DNA of 64,000 nt, taken from positions 1 to 64,000 of the forward strand of contig JBBBWG010006780.1 in NCBI GenBank assembly GCA_037176905.1, given 5' to 3'. The stretch is from Azolla pinnata (lineage: Eukaryota > Streptophyta > Polypodiopsida > Salviniales > Salviniaceae). Below are positions 33,047 to 43,539 of this stretch, piece after piece. The notes beneath the pieces are model-generated. The model made no database searches, had not been told where the DNA came from, and saw nothing but the letters and a program-made list of their open reading frames with translations. Within the stretch, counting starts at the first letter, position 1. Every line of letters begins with the position of its first letter. The position numbers were made by a program, and so were the translations under genes.

Positions 33047-35237
33047 ATGGCTGCAGGATTCAATATTCCAGCGGCTCTCAACACGGTTTCTTTGCTACTG
33101 GTAGTGTTATCATGTGCTGGCTATGGCGTGACGATCATCAGGCTGACTCAATGTGCTCCATTGGTGCAACTACAAGCTCAGCCCGTCGCCTCCAACCCCA
33201 CTGGAATCTGCCAGAGCTTAGTCCTCATCCATGCCGGATATACTTGTCAAGAGTTCAAGGTATAACCATATCGCAGGCCGGTGATTCTCATTGTCGGTAG
33301 TACATTGCATAATTCGAGTTCGTATAAATCTCATTAGCTTCCTCAAGCCATATATCATGTTCATATTTGCTATATGATGCTTGTATCTGTCGGATTTTCA
33401 TCCATTCAGTGCGTATTTTGACGATTCCGCTAAGCCGTTTCGATTCGAGGGGCAAGTTGGCATTTAATTGTGAGCACATCAAAATCTGCAGGATGTTGGG
33501 ACCGTTTTGGATCAAAGAAACCGAGTCCAATGTTTGCACACATTCAGTTAATCTTGGCTTTGATCATAAGCTGCTTCCAGCATAGATTTTTCAGACAATC
33601 ATCCTGCATCTGATGCTCGATTGTATGATAATATGTATGCAGAATGTGCTACATGATTCAGATTCTACTGTTCGGACTGATTTTGTGATCTGTTCCATGT
33701 TCTATCTCTGTTGGAATCGGGGATAAATTCCGGAGCAGGTGCCGACGAGCGATGGATTCTTGCTGGCCGTTCAGCGCATCGCGAGCAAGGCAGCTGCCCC
33801 GATGAAGGGCCCGGCTTTCCTCTACCATGGCTTGATGCAGGTATTAAGCATTCATTCCCAAAGCCTGAGATTCGAAACAGACTTACGCAGGTCCGACTTG
33901 ATCCTCTCAGGCCATCATTCGCGATGATCGAAATGCAGCTGCATGAATGAGCATGCGGATCAGCTGGCATACATTTGAAATTTCCCAGTTTCTCTGCTTC
34001 GCAATGGTTGCACTGGATGCATAGTGCATATTACCCTATCAGAGCCTTCATCACTGTTGTATAATGTTAGGGTTTCATGGGGCCATGGTGAGCCGTTCCA
34101 GAAGAAGAATGTCAGATCTATGCAGCCGTTCTTTGCATCCTTTCATGTGCCTAATGCAGGATTTCATGCGTGGTAGACCTGCGTTGTCTTTGTGATTACC
34201 AGCATTAGGGTGTGATTCGGCCATGGCTGACCTTCAAGAAGATGGATCATCTGTCTTTGCTTTCTCGGCTTTCAATGTCGTAGCGCAGCAGACTGGACTG
34301 GCCATCAAAAGATCTTGATCCAGATTCTATCTTTCTTTCCTTCCTTCCTTCCTTCTTTCTCTCAATGTTGTAGACTTGCATCGGAAGGATGCGTAACAGA
34401 TATATGTATCAGAAGCCATGGCCGATCTTTCTTTTCTTCCTTCTTTCCTTCCTTCCTTCCTTCCTTCTTTCTTTCACTGTGGTATTGCATCGGAAGGATG
34501 TGTAACAGATACAGATATCAGAAGCCATGCCCGATCTTTCTTTCAATTTTCTTTCCTTCCTTCTTTCTTTCACTATGGTGGCGCATCAGAAGGAAATACA
34601 TAGATTCAGAAGCCATGGCCTAATCCATCAGAAGCCATAGCTGATCTTTCTTTCCTTCCTTCCTTCCTTCCTTCCTTCCTTCCTTCCTTCTTTCTTTCTT
34701 TGTTTCTTTCACCGTGGTAGTGCATTAGAAGGATCATGTGTAACAAGAAGCCATGCCCGGTCTTTCTTTCTATTTTCTTTCCTTCTTCCTTTCTTTCACA
34801 ATGGTGGTGAATCAGAAGGACGTGGAGCAGATATATATCAGAAGCTATGGTCTAATCCTCTATTAGAAGCCATGGCCTAATCCATCAGAAGCCATAGCCG
34901 ATCTTTCTTTCCTTCCTTCTTTCTTTCTTTCACTGTAGTAGTGCATCAGAAGGATCATGTGTAACAAATATAGATATCAGAAGACCTGGCCGATCTTTCT
35001 TTCTATTTTCTTTCCTTCTCTTTCTTTCTTTCACTATGGTGGTGAATCAGAAGGACGTGGAGCAGATATATATCAGAAGCTATGGTATAACTAGTAGAAG
35101 CAATGGCTTATCTATATTTCCTTCTTTCTTTCCTTCTTGCTGTCTTTCTTTCTTTCACTGTGGTGTTGCAGCAGAAGGATGTGTAACAGATATACATCAG
35201 AAGCCATCGCCTATCTATCTATCTATCTATCTATCTG

Positions 35238-35287
<50 letters not shown>

Positions 35288-38200
35288 ACTGTGGTAGTGC
35301 AGCAGAATGATGTGTAACAGATAGATATCAGAACTAGCCATGGCCTCCTTCCTTCTCCTGCCTGGACTGATAGCAAAATGCAATGCCACTGCAAAATCTG
35401 GCAGGGAGGCGACATATGGGTTCTCAACGGGCCGCAGCGCTCGCTCGCATTCGTGCTCGCCGACAGCGGCTACGAGGTGTGGATCGGCAGCACACGCTCC
35501 TCCAAATTCAGCTACGGCCATGTTATGTTCCGCCGATCTGACCCGGTAAGTGCGAATTCCGCCCGCTTTAATCTCAAATGGTCTCTCTAAATCTTTGAAG
35601 TTAGGGTTTTAGGGCTTAGGCTTACCCTAATCCCTTAAACCCTAAATAAGCCCAAACTTCGACAGTGCTTGGGGCAAGGCAAGCCCTTGTGATGGGTAAA
35701 CTCTGCTGTGGAAGATCGCAACCATGCAGTAGAGCTTGCGGGGAATATGCTATGCTCCAACATTTCGTGCCATTACAGTGATAACAGTAATGGTAACACT
35801 AAAGTCTAAAACCCGAGATCTTAAACCCTGAATCAGCCAAATTACTTTGTCAGTACTTGAGGGAAGGCAAGCCCTTGTAATGGGAAAACTGTGTTGGGAA
35901 GATCGGTAGAGCTTGTGGGGAATATGCTATGCTCCAATATTTTGCGCCGCTGTAGTGATAATAGTAATGGAAACGATAGAATCCTAGACCTTAAACCCTA
36001 AATCAGCCAACTTCGTCAGTACTTGGGGCAAGGCAAGCCCTCGTGATGGGTGGGCAAACTCTGTTGGTAAAGATCGCAACCCTAAATCAGTCGAGCTTGC
36101 AGGGAATATTCTACGCTCCAACATTTCGCGCCGCTAGAGTGATGATAGTAATGGTAACTGTAGCAGTGGTTGAAATGCGGAGTGTTTGTTTCCCGAGATT
36201 GTGCTCAGTATTTGACCGCAGCCCCTCTTCTAGTTTTCTACGCCGCTTTGTCGGCAATTTCCGAGTCCTCGAACAGTACACAGATCTTCTCCTTTTCTTG
36301 TTTTTATATGGTAACTCGCCCTCGTGAACAGAGCTTTCCGAGGTCCGAAGCTTCGATACTGACACAATGCCATGCTAGTAACAAAATGGGTTCTGTTTTC
36401 TTTCTCTGTTTTCACCACCTCCTCACCTCGATGATTGCATGTATGTATATTGCTGTCGGTGGTGAATCGAGTGGTGCAGGCGTATTGGAACTGGGCGTGG
36501 GATGATCTGGTGCAGCAGGACTTGCCATCGATGCTGCGGTTTGTGCATGCGCAGTCAAGGCAAACCATCTACTTCGTGGGCTATTCGCAGGTAATGAGCT
36601 TCGAGATCTCGACGTGCATTTTTCCCAACGTCCCTGATCGAATACAATGGTAGCTTAGTACGGATGGAACACCATCGGAGGATCATCGATGCTACTTGAA
36701 AGGCTCACGTTGTGTATGATTCGGGGCGGCAGCTGTGCCAGAGAATGGTTTAAGAATCGAGTGCAGCTGTTGTTGTTGCTGACATGCTCTGAATCAGGCA
36801 TGATTTAGGGATCGATTGCTGCTGTGTTGTTGTTGTTGACGTGCTTTGAACCAGGGCACGATGACGGGCTTCGCCGCCTTCACGCGTAGTGATGTCTCGA
36901 GCCTCGTCAGGAGGGCGGCCATGCTCAGCCCCATCATGTACCTCAACCACGTCTCCTCGCCAGTTGCTGCAGCTGTCGCCTGGCTCTTCCTCGACAAGGT
37001 AATGATATCTGATGAATTTGATGAGCTTCCATAGCTATGCCTAATTAACTACAGGATTTCTGCAAATTGGGGTTTTCCATAGCCTGCAGGGGGGATAAAA
37101 ACCCGCCCTGGAGCTCCAGTAGAATCTCCTTTTTAAGCAACATTTAGTCAATGTGCTGATCCTGGTCCCTGCCATATTGTCTTGATTCTAGGTTTTGCTC
37201 ACTGCGGGGGTCCACCAGTTCAACATCTCAGAGTATGGCATTTTGATTGGTGATTTCGAATCGCTTGTTTGTTTCTTTCGATCCCCACTGTCTTTGAAAC
37301 GAGCGAGAGCGTGAAATTGGAAATGTCAAGCTGGACTTGCTGCTTAGCTATGGTTTCTTGCTCTGATCATACATTTGTCTGATGATGGGTGGTGGCGCAG
37401 CGATGGAGGGAAGCAGGTGATCGATTCGGTGTGCAAGAACATGAACAGGCCGAATTGTTACAGTGATCTCCTGAGCCTCGTGACAGGTAAGGTAAATGAG
37501 CGAGCGAGCTAGACTTTGATTAGCCCACAAAAGAAGGGATTAATGATGGGGATTAACGGATCGATCCGCATCTAAGAACCTCACGGTCAGGACTGTGCGT
37601 GATGATTAAGGGGCGGATTAGCGTGCTGTCGATGATATAGATCTGACTTTCCCGAGTTCTCTTCCTGGATTTGTTGATGCATTCAGGTCCGAATTGCTGC
37701 ATCGACAAGACGCTGATCTCCTTCTACAACAAGTTCGAGCTGCAGACGACGTCGATGCGGAACCTGGCGCAGATGGCACAGCGTAAGTGTACTCTGCGAG
37801 CTGCGGTGCAGCGTTCTTGGATTCTCGATCTGATACCATCTCAGCTGATCTGCCAGAGTGTGCTGTGGCCTGTTAGAAGAAGATACTAGGCAGCATTTGT
37901 GATTCGGATCACCTTTTACTGAACATCGTATCATGATCGAGCACTTCCTTGGATTTGATGCATGAATGTCTGAATGAATGGATGCATTGGATGAACAAAT
38001 GGAATCGTGGATGAATTTGTGCATGGATGAATGGAATGGATGCAATCATGGATGAATGGATGGATGGATGGAATGATGGACGAATCTATGCATGGATGAA
38101 TGGAATCGATGCAATCATGGATGAATGGATGGATGGATGGAATCATGGATGAATGCATGCATGGACGGAATGCATGGATGAATGCATGGATGAATGGAAA

Positions 38201-39568
38201 TTTCATAGAACGTAACATTCGCAAGCTTCTAGTTTCTGCAAACAGGAATGCAAGTTTGCAAACGTTTGCGAATGTTATGTGCTTTTAGGGTTTAGGGTTT
38301 AGGGTTTAGGGTTTAGATACCATCTCAGCTGATACCTGAAGAAAATGATCCTAAATTTCTCCAGTTTTGTAAGAAAAATCAATTCATACTCCTGAAAATT
38401 TGAATATTTTATTAAGTTCACCATTCTTCTAGTCGGAACCATACTTTTGGTCGATCTCGGAGTGCTCGAATCGTTCTCGAGTGCGAACTTTGCAGCTTGC
38501 AAAAGTATGTGTTCCGGTCTACGAATTATGGAATGATCATGGGATGGACGAACGGAATGCATGAGATGAATGGAATCATGGATGAACTGAATGCATGCAT
38601 GAGATGAATGGAATCATGGATGAACTGAATGCATGAACGAACGAATGGAATCATGGATAGAAATGAAGTCTGCATGAATGAATGGAATCATGGATGAATG
38701 GAATCGTGGGTGAAATGAATGCATGAATGAATGGAATCATGGCAGATGAATGGAATCATGGATAGAAATGAAGTCTGCATGAATGAATGGAATCATGGAT
38801 GAATGGAATCGTGGGTGAAATGAANNNNNNNNNNNNNNNNNNNNNNNNNNNNNNNNNNNNNNNNNNNNNNNNNNNNNNNNNNNNNNNNNNNNNNNNNNNN
38901 NNNNNNNNNNNNNNNNNNNNNNNNTGCATGAATGAATGGCATCATGGCAGATGAATGGAATCATGGATGAAATGAAACCAGGGATGAATGGAGCCATTGC
39001 CAGATGAATGGAACCATGGACGAAATGAATGCATGAAAGAATGGAAACATGGCAGACGAATGGAAATCATGGGCGAAATGAATGAATGCATGCATGCATG
39101 GATGAATGGGAATGATTGGACGAAATGAATGCGTGAATGAATGAAATGATGGATGAATGGAATCATGGATGATGAATCAATGAAGGAAGGAAGGAATGAA
39201 GGAATGAATGAAGGGGGGGGGGGGGGGGGGGATGAGAATGTGTGTGTTCCGCTGCAGTGCTGAGGACGGGGCGATTCGGGATGTACGACTACGGCTGGTT
39301 CCGGAACCTGCTGCGCTACGGCGACTTCTTCCCGCCGGAGTACGAGCTCGCGGCGATTCCTTCGCGCCTGCGGTTCCTCGTCGCGCACGGCGGCCGCGAC
39401 GCGCTCGCCGACGGCGCCGATGTCCGCCACCTGCTCCAGGTCCTCCCCGCCGACGCCGCCCAAGCGCTGCTCGTGCCGCAGTTTGCGCACGGCGATTTCG
39501 TCCTCGGCTCCTCCGCCAAATCCCTCGTCTACGACAACCTCCTCCTCTTCTTCGACTCCAGCCCCTGA
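33047..39568 (+). CDS. acid lipase (gastric-lipase-like triacylglycerol lipase)
   Basis: Nine exons: 33047-33259, 33739-33840, 35405-35545, 36480-36590, 36855-36998, 37192-37232, 37401-37486, 37687-37782 and 39258-39568; 414 codons plus TGA. A hydrophobic signal sequence lies at about residues 8-30. The family start IHAGYTCQEFKVPTSDGFLL is present. The oxyanion-region HG is in LYHGLMQ, and the nucleophile is Ser188 in GYSQG, whose codon motif straddles the exon 4/5 junction. The rest of the triad fits Asp359 (GGRDALAD) and His389 (FAHGDFV). Plant relatives hydrolyse triacylglycerols or act in lipid-linked stress responses; the secreted or vacuolar site is inferred from the signal. Introns 3, 4 and 8 are filled by minisatellites, and intron 8 has an assembly gap. 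The last exon is markedly GC-richer than the rest. Confidence 0.93.
34330..35310. repeat. TTCC-rich minisatellite in lipase intron 3
   Basis: Roughly eight copies of a unit of about 90-150 bases made of ATCAGAAGCCATGG, then CGATCTTTCTTTCC with a variable TTCC/TTTC run, then CACTGTGGTAGTGCA, then TCAGAAGGATG and TGTAACAGATA. Copy length varies with the internal microsatellite. An additional (CTAT)n run is at about 35212-35260. Confidence 0.88.
35640..36165. repeat. three-copy ~180-bp repeat in lipase intron 4
   Basis: Copies begin near 35640, 35820 and 35996. Each has CCCTAAAT or CCTGAATCAGCC, GGCAAGGCAAGCCC, AACTCTG or AACTGTG, GGGAATATGCTATGCTCC and GTGATAATAGTAATGG words. Each unit opens with a telomere-like CCCTAAA word. 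Confidence 0.85.
38204..38283 (-). mobile_element. MITE-like foldback element, copy 2
   Basis: Eighty bases that, reversed, align with 1968-2049. Terminal inverted repeats are cleaner here: CGTAACATTCGCAAGC on the left and, reversed, CATAACATTCGCAAAC on the right. A run of TTTAGGG repeats starts immediately at its right end. No coding capacity. Confidence 0.55.
38283..38315 (+). repeat. interstitial TTTAGGG array
   Basis: Between four and five perfect TTTAGGG units directly abutting the foldback element, within lipase intron 8. Confidence 0.95.
38520..39180. repeat. ATGGAATCATGGATGAA satellite with 100-N gap
   Basis: Tandem words ATGGAATCATGG, ATGAATG and GTGAAATGAATGC over about 660 bases of lipase intron 8. 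Positions 38825-38924 are exactly 100 N, a conventional scaffold gap of unknown true size; both flanks are the same repeat, so the array was collapsed or unresolved in assembly. Confidence 0.95.
39213..39232. repeat. poly-G run near lipase intron 8 acceptor
   Basis: About 19 consecutive G bases some 25 bases upstream of the last lipase exon; a possible G-quadruplex or a sequencing slip. Confidence 0.8.
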
Positions 39569-39742
39569 ATCATGGTGATGACCATTCATTCCTCCATTCT
39601 CAATTTCAATCCACACAATGTTGTCAGCCTCCTTCTTCGCTCTCCTCCGATCCGATCCGATCCGATCCGATCCCCCGGCATGCTCCTCGATCTCCACGAT
39701 AACCCTAATTACCGACTAACTCGATTTTTTGTCCCTCATGTA

Positions 39743-39777
<35 letters not shown>

Positions 39778-40225
39778 CATGTTGTAAAGAAAACCGGTAA
39801 GAACAAGATTTCTAACAGCCCTCCATCGCCGCCGCGATGCTTGGAAAAAGGGGCTACCTGCTGCTGCTGCTTGAAGCTGAAGCATATATAATGTATATTG
39901 GCGGTCGGGTTTGTTGGCGGGTTGCGTTGCGCCGCGAAATGCAGAGGGCAGGTGGAGTGCAATGGCGAAAATTCTTAGCATCGAATTCTTCCTTCTTTGG
40001 TTTCTTCTTTGAATTTACCCCCCAACCCCCCATGATGATGGAACCCAAATCTGCAAGTGTATAAAGTGCCCACCACCCATTCAACAAAGGTTTGCCAAGT
40101 TGCAAACATAATTAGGGCAGGCAGGCGCTTGCCTGTCGTCGATTATCCCCAAACCCTAAACCCTAAACCCTAAACCCTAAACCCTGCCCATCGATTATCC
40201 ACCCGATCGATCGTTCGTTCGTTCG
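39569..40225. other. intergenic, lipase 3' flank
   Basis: About 650 bases. A GATCC repeat (~39649-39675) and a (GT)n run (~39746-39777) are visible. The right end carries the CCCTAAA array at 40148-40185 and a CGATCGTTCGTTCG block just before the next ATG. No gene seen. Confidence 0.5.
40148..40185 (-). repeat. interstitial CCCTAAA array
   Basis: Five perfect CCCTAAA units about 40 bases upstream of the ATG at 40226. Such telo-box words act in 5' regions of some plant genes, but the array length here is more like an interstitial telomere fragment. Confidence 0.95.
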
Positions 40226-40783
40226 ATGGCTCAGCCTTCCACCATAGCTGCAGGTGGCATGGGCGGCGGCGGCGGGAGCGCTGCGATGAGCTTGCCCTTG
40301 TTGATGAATCAACATCATGACAAAGAGGAGGAGGAAGAAGAGGCAGAAGATTCAGATGTTGATGGTGAGGATCATGATCATCATCCTGGTCATTGTTGTA
40401 ATGGTGATGCGGCGGATATGGCGGCCAAGGAGATCGATGTCGTCGAGGGGCCGATCGATGAAGCGGAGATGGAGAAGATGAGGGAGGAGGAGGAGGCGGC
40501 CACCTTCCTCTTCTTCCACACGCTCGTGCCCATCGTGTCGGATGCCGGCCATTGCCGCAATCTTGCGCAAAACGACTCTGGCATCGATTTCGAGCCGGCG
40601 GTGATGCCGAAGAAGCACAAGGAGATGAGGATGATGATGATGATGATGGAGAAGATGGTGATGATGTTTGATCCCGGCTCTCAGACTGGCTTGAACCTCA
40701 ACGGCATGCTCACGCCACACGGACCCCGCTCCGTAGGAGGAGGGCTCGTCGTCGTCCTAGTATTCTGGATTGTGTTCAACTAG
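40226..40783 (+). CDS. hypothetical low-complexity protein, possible tail anchor
   Basis: An uninterrupted 185-codon frame from MAQPSTIAAGGMGGGG to a TAG stop. I do not recognise it. Visible parts: glycine-rich start, acidic run (residues ~34-55, EEEEEEAEDSDVDGEDHD), a helical central stretch (DEAEMEKMREEEEAATFLFF), a methionine-rich run from ATG repeats (~135-147), and a hydrophobic last 14 residues (GLVVVLVFWIVFN) that resemble a tail anchor. Much of the DNA is GAG/GAT/ATG microsatellite, so the frame could be fortuitous. In favour are an ATG soon after an apparent 5' leader, non-repetitive coding-like stretches around residues 65-130 and no alternative long frame of better quality. Confidence 0.42.
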   Translation: MAQPSTIAAGGMGGGGGSAAMSLPLLMNQHHDKEEEEEEAEDSDVDGEDHDHHPGHCCNGDAADMAAKEIDVVEGPIDEAEMEKMREEEEAATFLFFHTLVPIVSDAGHCRNLAQNDSGIDFEPAVMPKKHKEMRMMMMMMEKMVMMFDPGSQTGLNLNGMLTPHGPRSVGGGLVVVLVFWIVFN

Positions 40784-41025
40784 CTAGCTCCAAATGGATG
40801 AATGCGTCACGGGCAGAACCACTGACTCCGTGCAACTCTTCTTGCTTCGTTTTTCAGCGTTCCTTCTTTCTGTGCGTTTCACATCATGCGCCCAACACAT
40901 CTGGACGCCGTTGTCGTGAAGCTTTTCGTCTATAGGAGGAAAACCGAGTAAAGCGAGCGAAAGTGGAGTGTGCAACGTTGCACATGCACATGACACAATT
41001 TGTAAATAAGAAGGAACTCACCTTT

Positions 41026-41202
41026 TGTAACGACCTTCCCTCCTTGTGTTATAAAAGGAGAGGAAGGGGACCATTGTAGGGGTTGCCTATTGTGAGTGTG
41101 AAAGGTATACCACATAGATCTATGGTTTCATCTTCATCTTCATCTTCTTCTTAGTCGGTTAGGGTTTTCTGGTAGGTTTTGGTGTGGCCTAGGCAGCCAC
41201 CA
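41026..41202 (+). mobile_element. LTR-like fossil, possibly of a TRIM-type element
   Basis: About 177 bases beginning TGTAACGACC and ending CA, with an internal TATA-like TTATAAAAGG. Three bases after its end comes TGGTATCA, the start of the initiator-methionine tRNA primer-binding site used by many plant LTR retrotransposons. I see no coding domains and no second LTR nearby, so at most this is a broken remnant. Age cannot be estimated without a partner LTR. Confidence 0.35.
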
Positions 41203-41851
41203 TTGTGGTATCATCCATTTGGTTGTAATAGAACTTGTTGTGTGTCTTGCCTCCTTCTATTAACGCTTTATTCTTTCCCCTCTCTTCTCTTGAGCTAAGC
41301 TTCCATCACTCCTTCACCCCCTAGTCCAAGGCTCCCGTGGTCCCACCATATTCTACACGCACGCGCGGAATAACGCGACACCGTAACACGGTGGCAATTA
41401 CAGCACTCGAGATGTGCAATCTCTCGTGCAGATTACATGCGCATGCTGTACACAACGAGCTACGCTCTAGATTGCCATGCATTCGGGGCTCCCGTCCTCG
41501 TGCCGTCTCTTCTCGGCGTCGCAAGCGCATACGTGTCGGGGCGCATCAAGTCGAGCTCCGAAATCTGCGATGTTATGGGAATAACTCGTATTTGCTTAGC
41601 TGCAAGAGAGAGAGTCTTCACAACGTCTTCTTAAGATAGCGTGACGGAAGGAGGAGGTTGGAACCTCGAGGTCAAAACTTTCTTAGATTCCCGAGACCGA
41701 AACACATGCATGTGTGCACGCATACAGACAAGTACAAGTAGACCACCGCCGGCAGGATTAAAAGCCAGGCTTTGCCAAAACCCTGGATTCGATCGATCGA
41801 TCGCAAGCAACTACTTAGCAACCGTAAGAACCGGCTCCGCATGCACTCGAT

Positions 41852-41855
41852 CCAT

Positions 41856-41902
<47 letters not shown>
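41852..41902. repeat. (CT)n microsatellite
   Basis: About 25 CT dinucleotides. Confidence 0.95.
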
Positions 41903-41906
<4 letters not shown>

Positions 41907-42675
41907 TCGCCGCATACACACTTGTACAGGTAGGTGGTGCAAGAGCTCTGATCTCTGCTGCTGTGGTGATAAACGCGAGGTATATTGTGGGTGGTGAAAA
42001 TGCCGCTGGGACTCGGTGGGCGATCGATCGATCGATCGATCGATCGGGGTCCCATGGATGGATCGACAATGACCCACCCACCGCAATAGCTAGATCTCAG
42101 AAAGAATCTAGCAAGCATGCATGCATGCATGCGTGTGTCTGTATGTATGCATATATGCAAGTATGTGTGTGTGTGTCTGTATGTATGTACATGCATGCAT
42201 GCATGCATGCATATGACCCTAATGGGAAAGGCTCAATCATTGAGCTCCATCCTCATCTTCCTCATCCTCCACCTCCTCCACCTCATCGTCAAGCTCATGA
42301 TCATCTTATAAGGTCGGTCCTCCATTCCTTCCCGTCCTTCCCTTCATTCCTTCATTCATTCATTCATTCATTCATTCATTCATTCACAGAGATCCTATCC
42401 TTATCCCCCCTCCCCCCCCCCAACCTTTCCCCAATCCTGTCCATTGTGTGTAATAGTACAGTATAGCAAGAGCATCCATCCCTCATAAATAAATAGATCA
42501 GGCGGGTGGCAGCGATCCGATCATCCGTGCGGTGCTGTCGGATCGATTCCATCGGTCGGGCGGCGGATCGAGCAAAAACATATACATCAATCAATCGATC
42601 GGTTCCCCGAAAACATACATCGATCAGTCGATCGCAAGGCGGGCGGGCGATCTCTTGTTCTCGCGCGGGGGAACG

Positions 42676-43524
42676 ATGTATAGCGATCCGAGCAAGCCGC
42701 TGCTGGAGGTAGTGGAGGAGCGGCGGGGAGGCGGCGATGGCGCTAGTGGCACCGCGAATGCGAATGCGAATGCGAATGCGAATGCGAATGCGAATGCGAA
42801 TGCTAATGCGAATGCTAATGCTAATGCGAGTAGCGGGAACAACGGCCACGACGCCGACGACGACCCGGCGCTGCTGCGGGCGTTCAACTACGCCGTCAAA
42901 GTGGCGGGCAGCGTGAACCGCATCCTGCCCGCCGCCACGTTCCTCGTCTTCCAGTTCTTCCTCCCGCTCGCCTCCAACGGCGGCAGCTGCGGCGCCGGCC
43001 TCGCCGCCGCGCCGCCCGACGCCTTCGCCGTCCTCACCCTCGCCCTCCTCCTGCTCTTCGCCGCCGCCTCCTTCGCCCTCGCCTTCACCGACACCGTCCG
43101 CCTCAGCGACGGCCGCGAGTACCACGGCCTCGCCACGCCCGCCGGCCTCTGCCTGCCGCTCGCCTGCCGCGCCCGCCTCTCGCCGCGCGCCCTCGCCGCG
43201 CTCCGCCGCCGGCCCTACCGCCTCCGCCTCCTGGACGTGCTCCACGCCGTCCTGTCGCTCGCCATCTTCCTCGCCTCCGCGCTGGTGCGCAGCGAGGTCA
43301 GCGACTGCCTGGGGCTCAGCGCCCTCATCAGCGGCTCCGGCGGCGACGGCGACGACGACGACAGCCTGCTGCCGTCGCTGGTCGTGAACTCGCTGCCGCT
43401 AGCCGTCGGCTTCGCGGCGAGCGCGCTGTACCTGGCGGTGCCGGGGGCGGCGCGCCGCTCGGTCGACCGGCCGCTGCTGGAGAGGCTGGCCGACGCCTCC
43501 GACTCCGTGCTCGACGCCGCTTGA
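42676..43524 (+). CDS. DUF679 membrane protein (DMP family)
   Basis: A single-exon, extremely GC-rich frame of 282 codons, start MYSDPSKPLLEVVEERR, stop TGA. Residues ~26-52 are an alanine-asparagine dipeptide run. After a conserved entry (LLRAFNYAVKVAGSVNRILPAATFLVFQ) there are four hydrophobic spans at roughly 80-100, 115-140, 190-212 and 235-260, with TDTVRLSDGREYHGLAT between spans 2 and 3 and RPLLERLADA at the end. This layout is that of plant DMP (DUF679) proteins, four-span endomembrane or plasma-membrane proteins linked to senescence-associated membrane remodelling and, for some members, gamete fusion. Which DMP this is cannot be told. GC-rich repeats begin 15-20 bases after the stop. 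Confidence 0.92.
   Translation: MYSDPSKPLLEVVEERRGGGDGASGTANANANANANANANANANANANANASSGNNGHDADDDPALLRAFNYAVKVAGSVNRILPAATFLVFQFFLPLASNGGSCGAGLAAAPPDAFAVLTLALLLLFAAASFALAFTDTVRLSDGREYHGLATPAGLCLPLACRARLSPRALAALRRRPYRLRLLDVLHAVLSLAIFLASALVRSEVSDCLGLSALISGSGGDGDDDDSLLPSLVVNSLPLAVGFAASALYLAVPGAARRSVDRPLLERLADASDSVLDAA
42751..42831. repeat. GCGAAT hexanucleotide repeat inside DMP coding region
   Basis: About 13 GCGAAT or GCTAAT units encoding Ala-Asn repeats, in frame within the N-terminal cytosolic region. Hexamer slippage would change length without breaking the frame. Confidence 0.95.
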
Positions 43525-43539
43525 GCGCACGTAGTGTGA

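Larger units (their letters stand above)
37832..38333. repeat. segment bounded by 18-bp direct repeats in lipase intron 8
   Basis: GATACCATCTCAGCTGAT occurs identically at 37832-37849 and 38316-38333. Between them lie ATGGAATGGATGC tandem repeats (~37958-38200), the second foldback copy (38204-38283) and five TTTAGGG units (38283-38315). The repeats could be the scars of an insertion or of a segmental duplication. Confidence 0.8.
40784..42675. other. intergenic before DMP gene
   Basis: About 1.9 kb. It contains an apparent solo-LTR-like fossil (41026-41202), a CT run (41852-41902), GATC blocks (~41790, ~42018-42047), a CATG/TATG tract (42113-42213), a (CATT)n run (42342-42386) and a poly-C run (~42409-42420). 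No gene seen. Confidence 0.5.
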
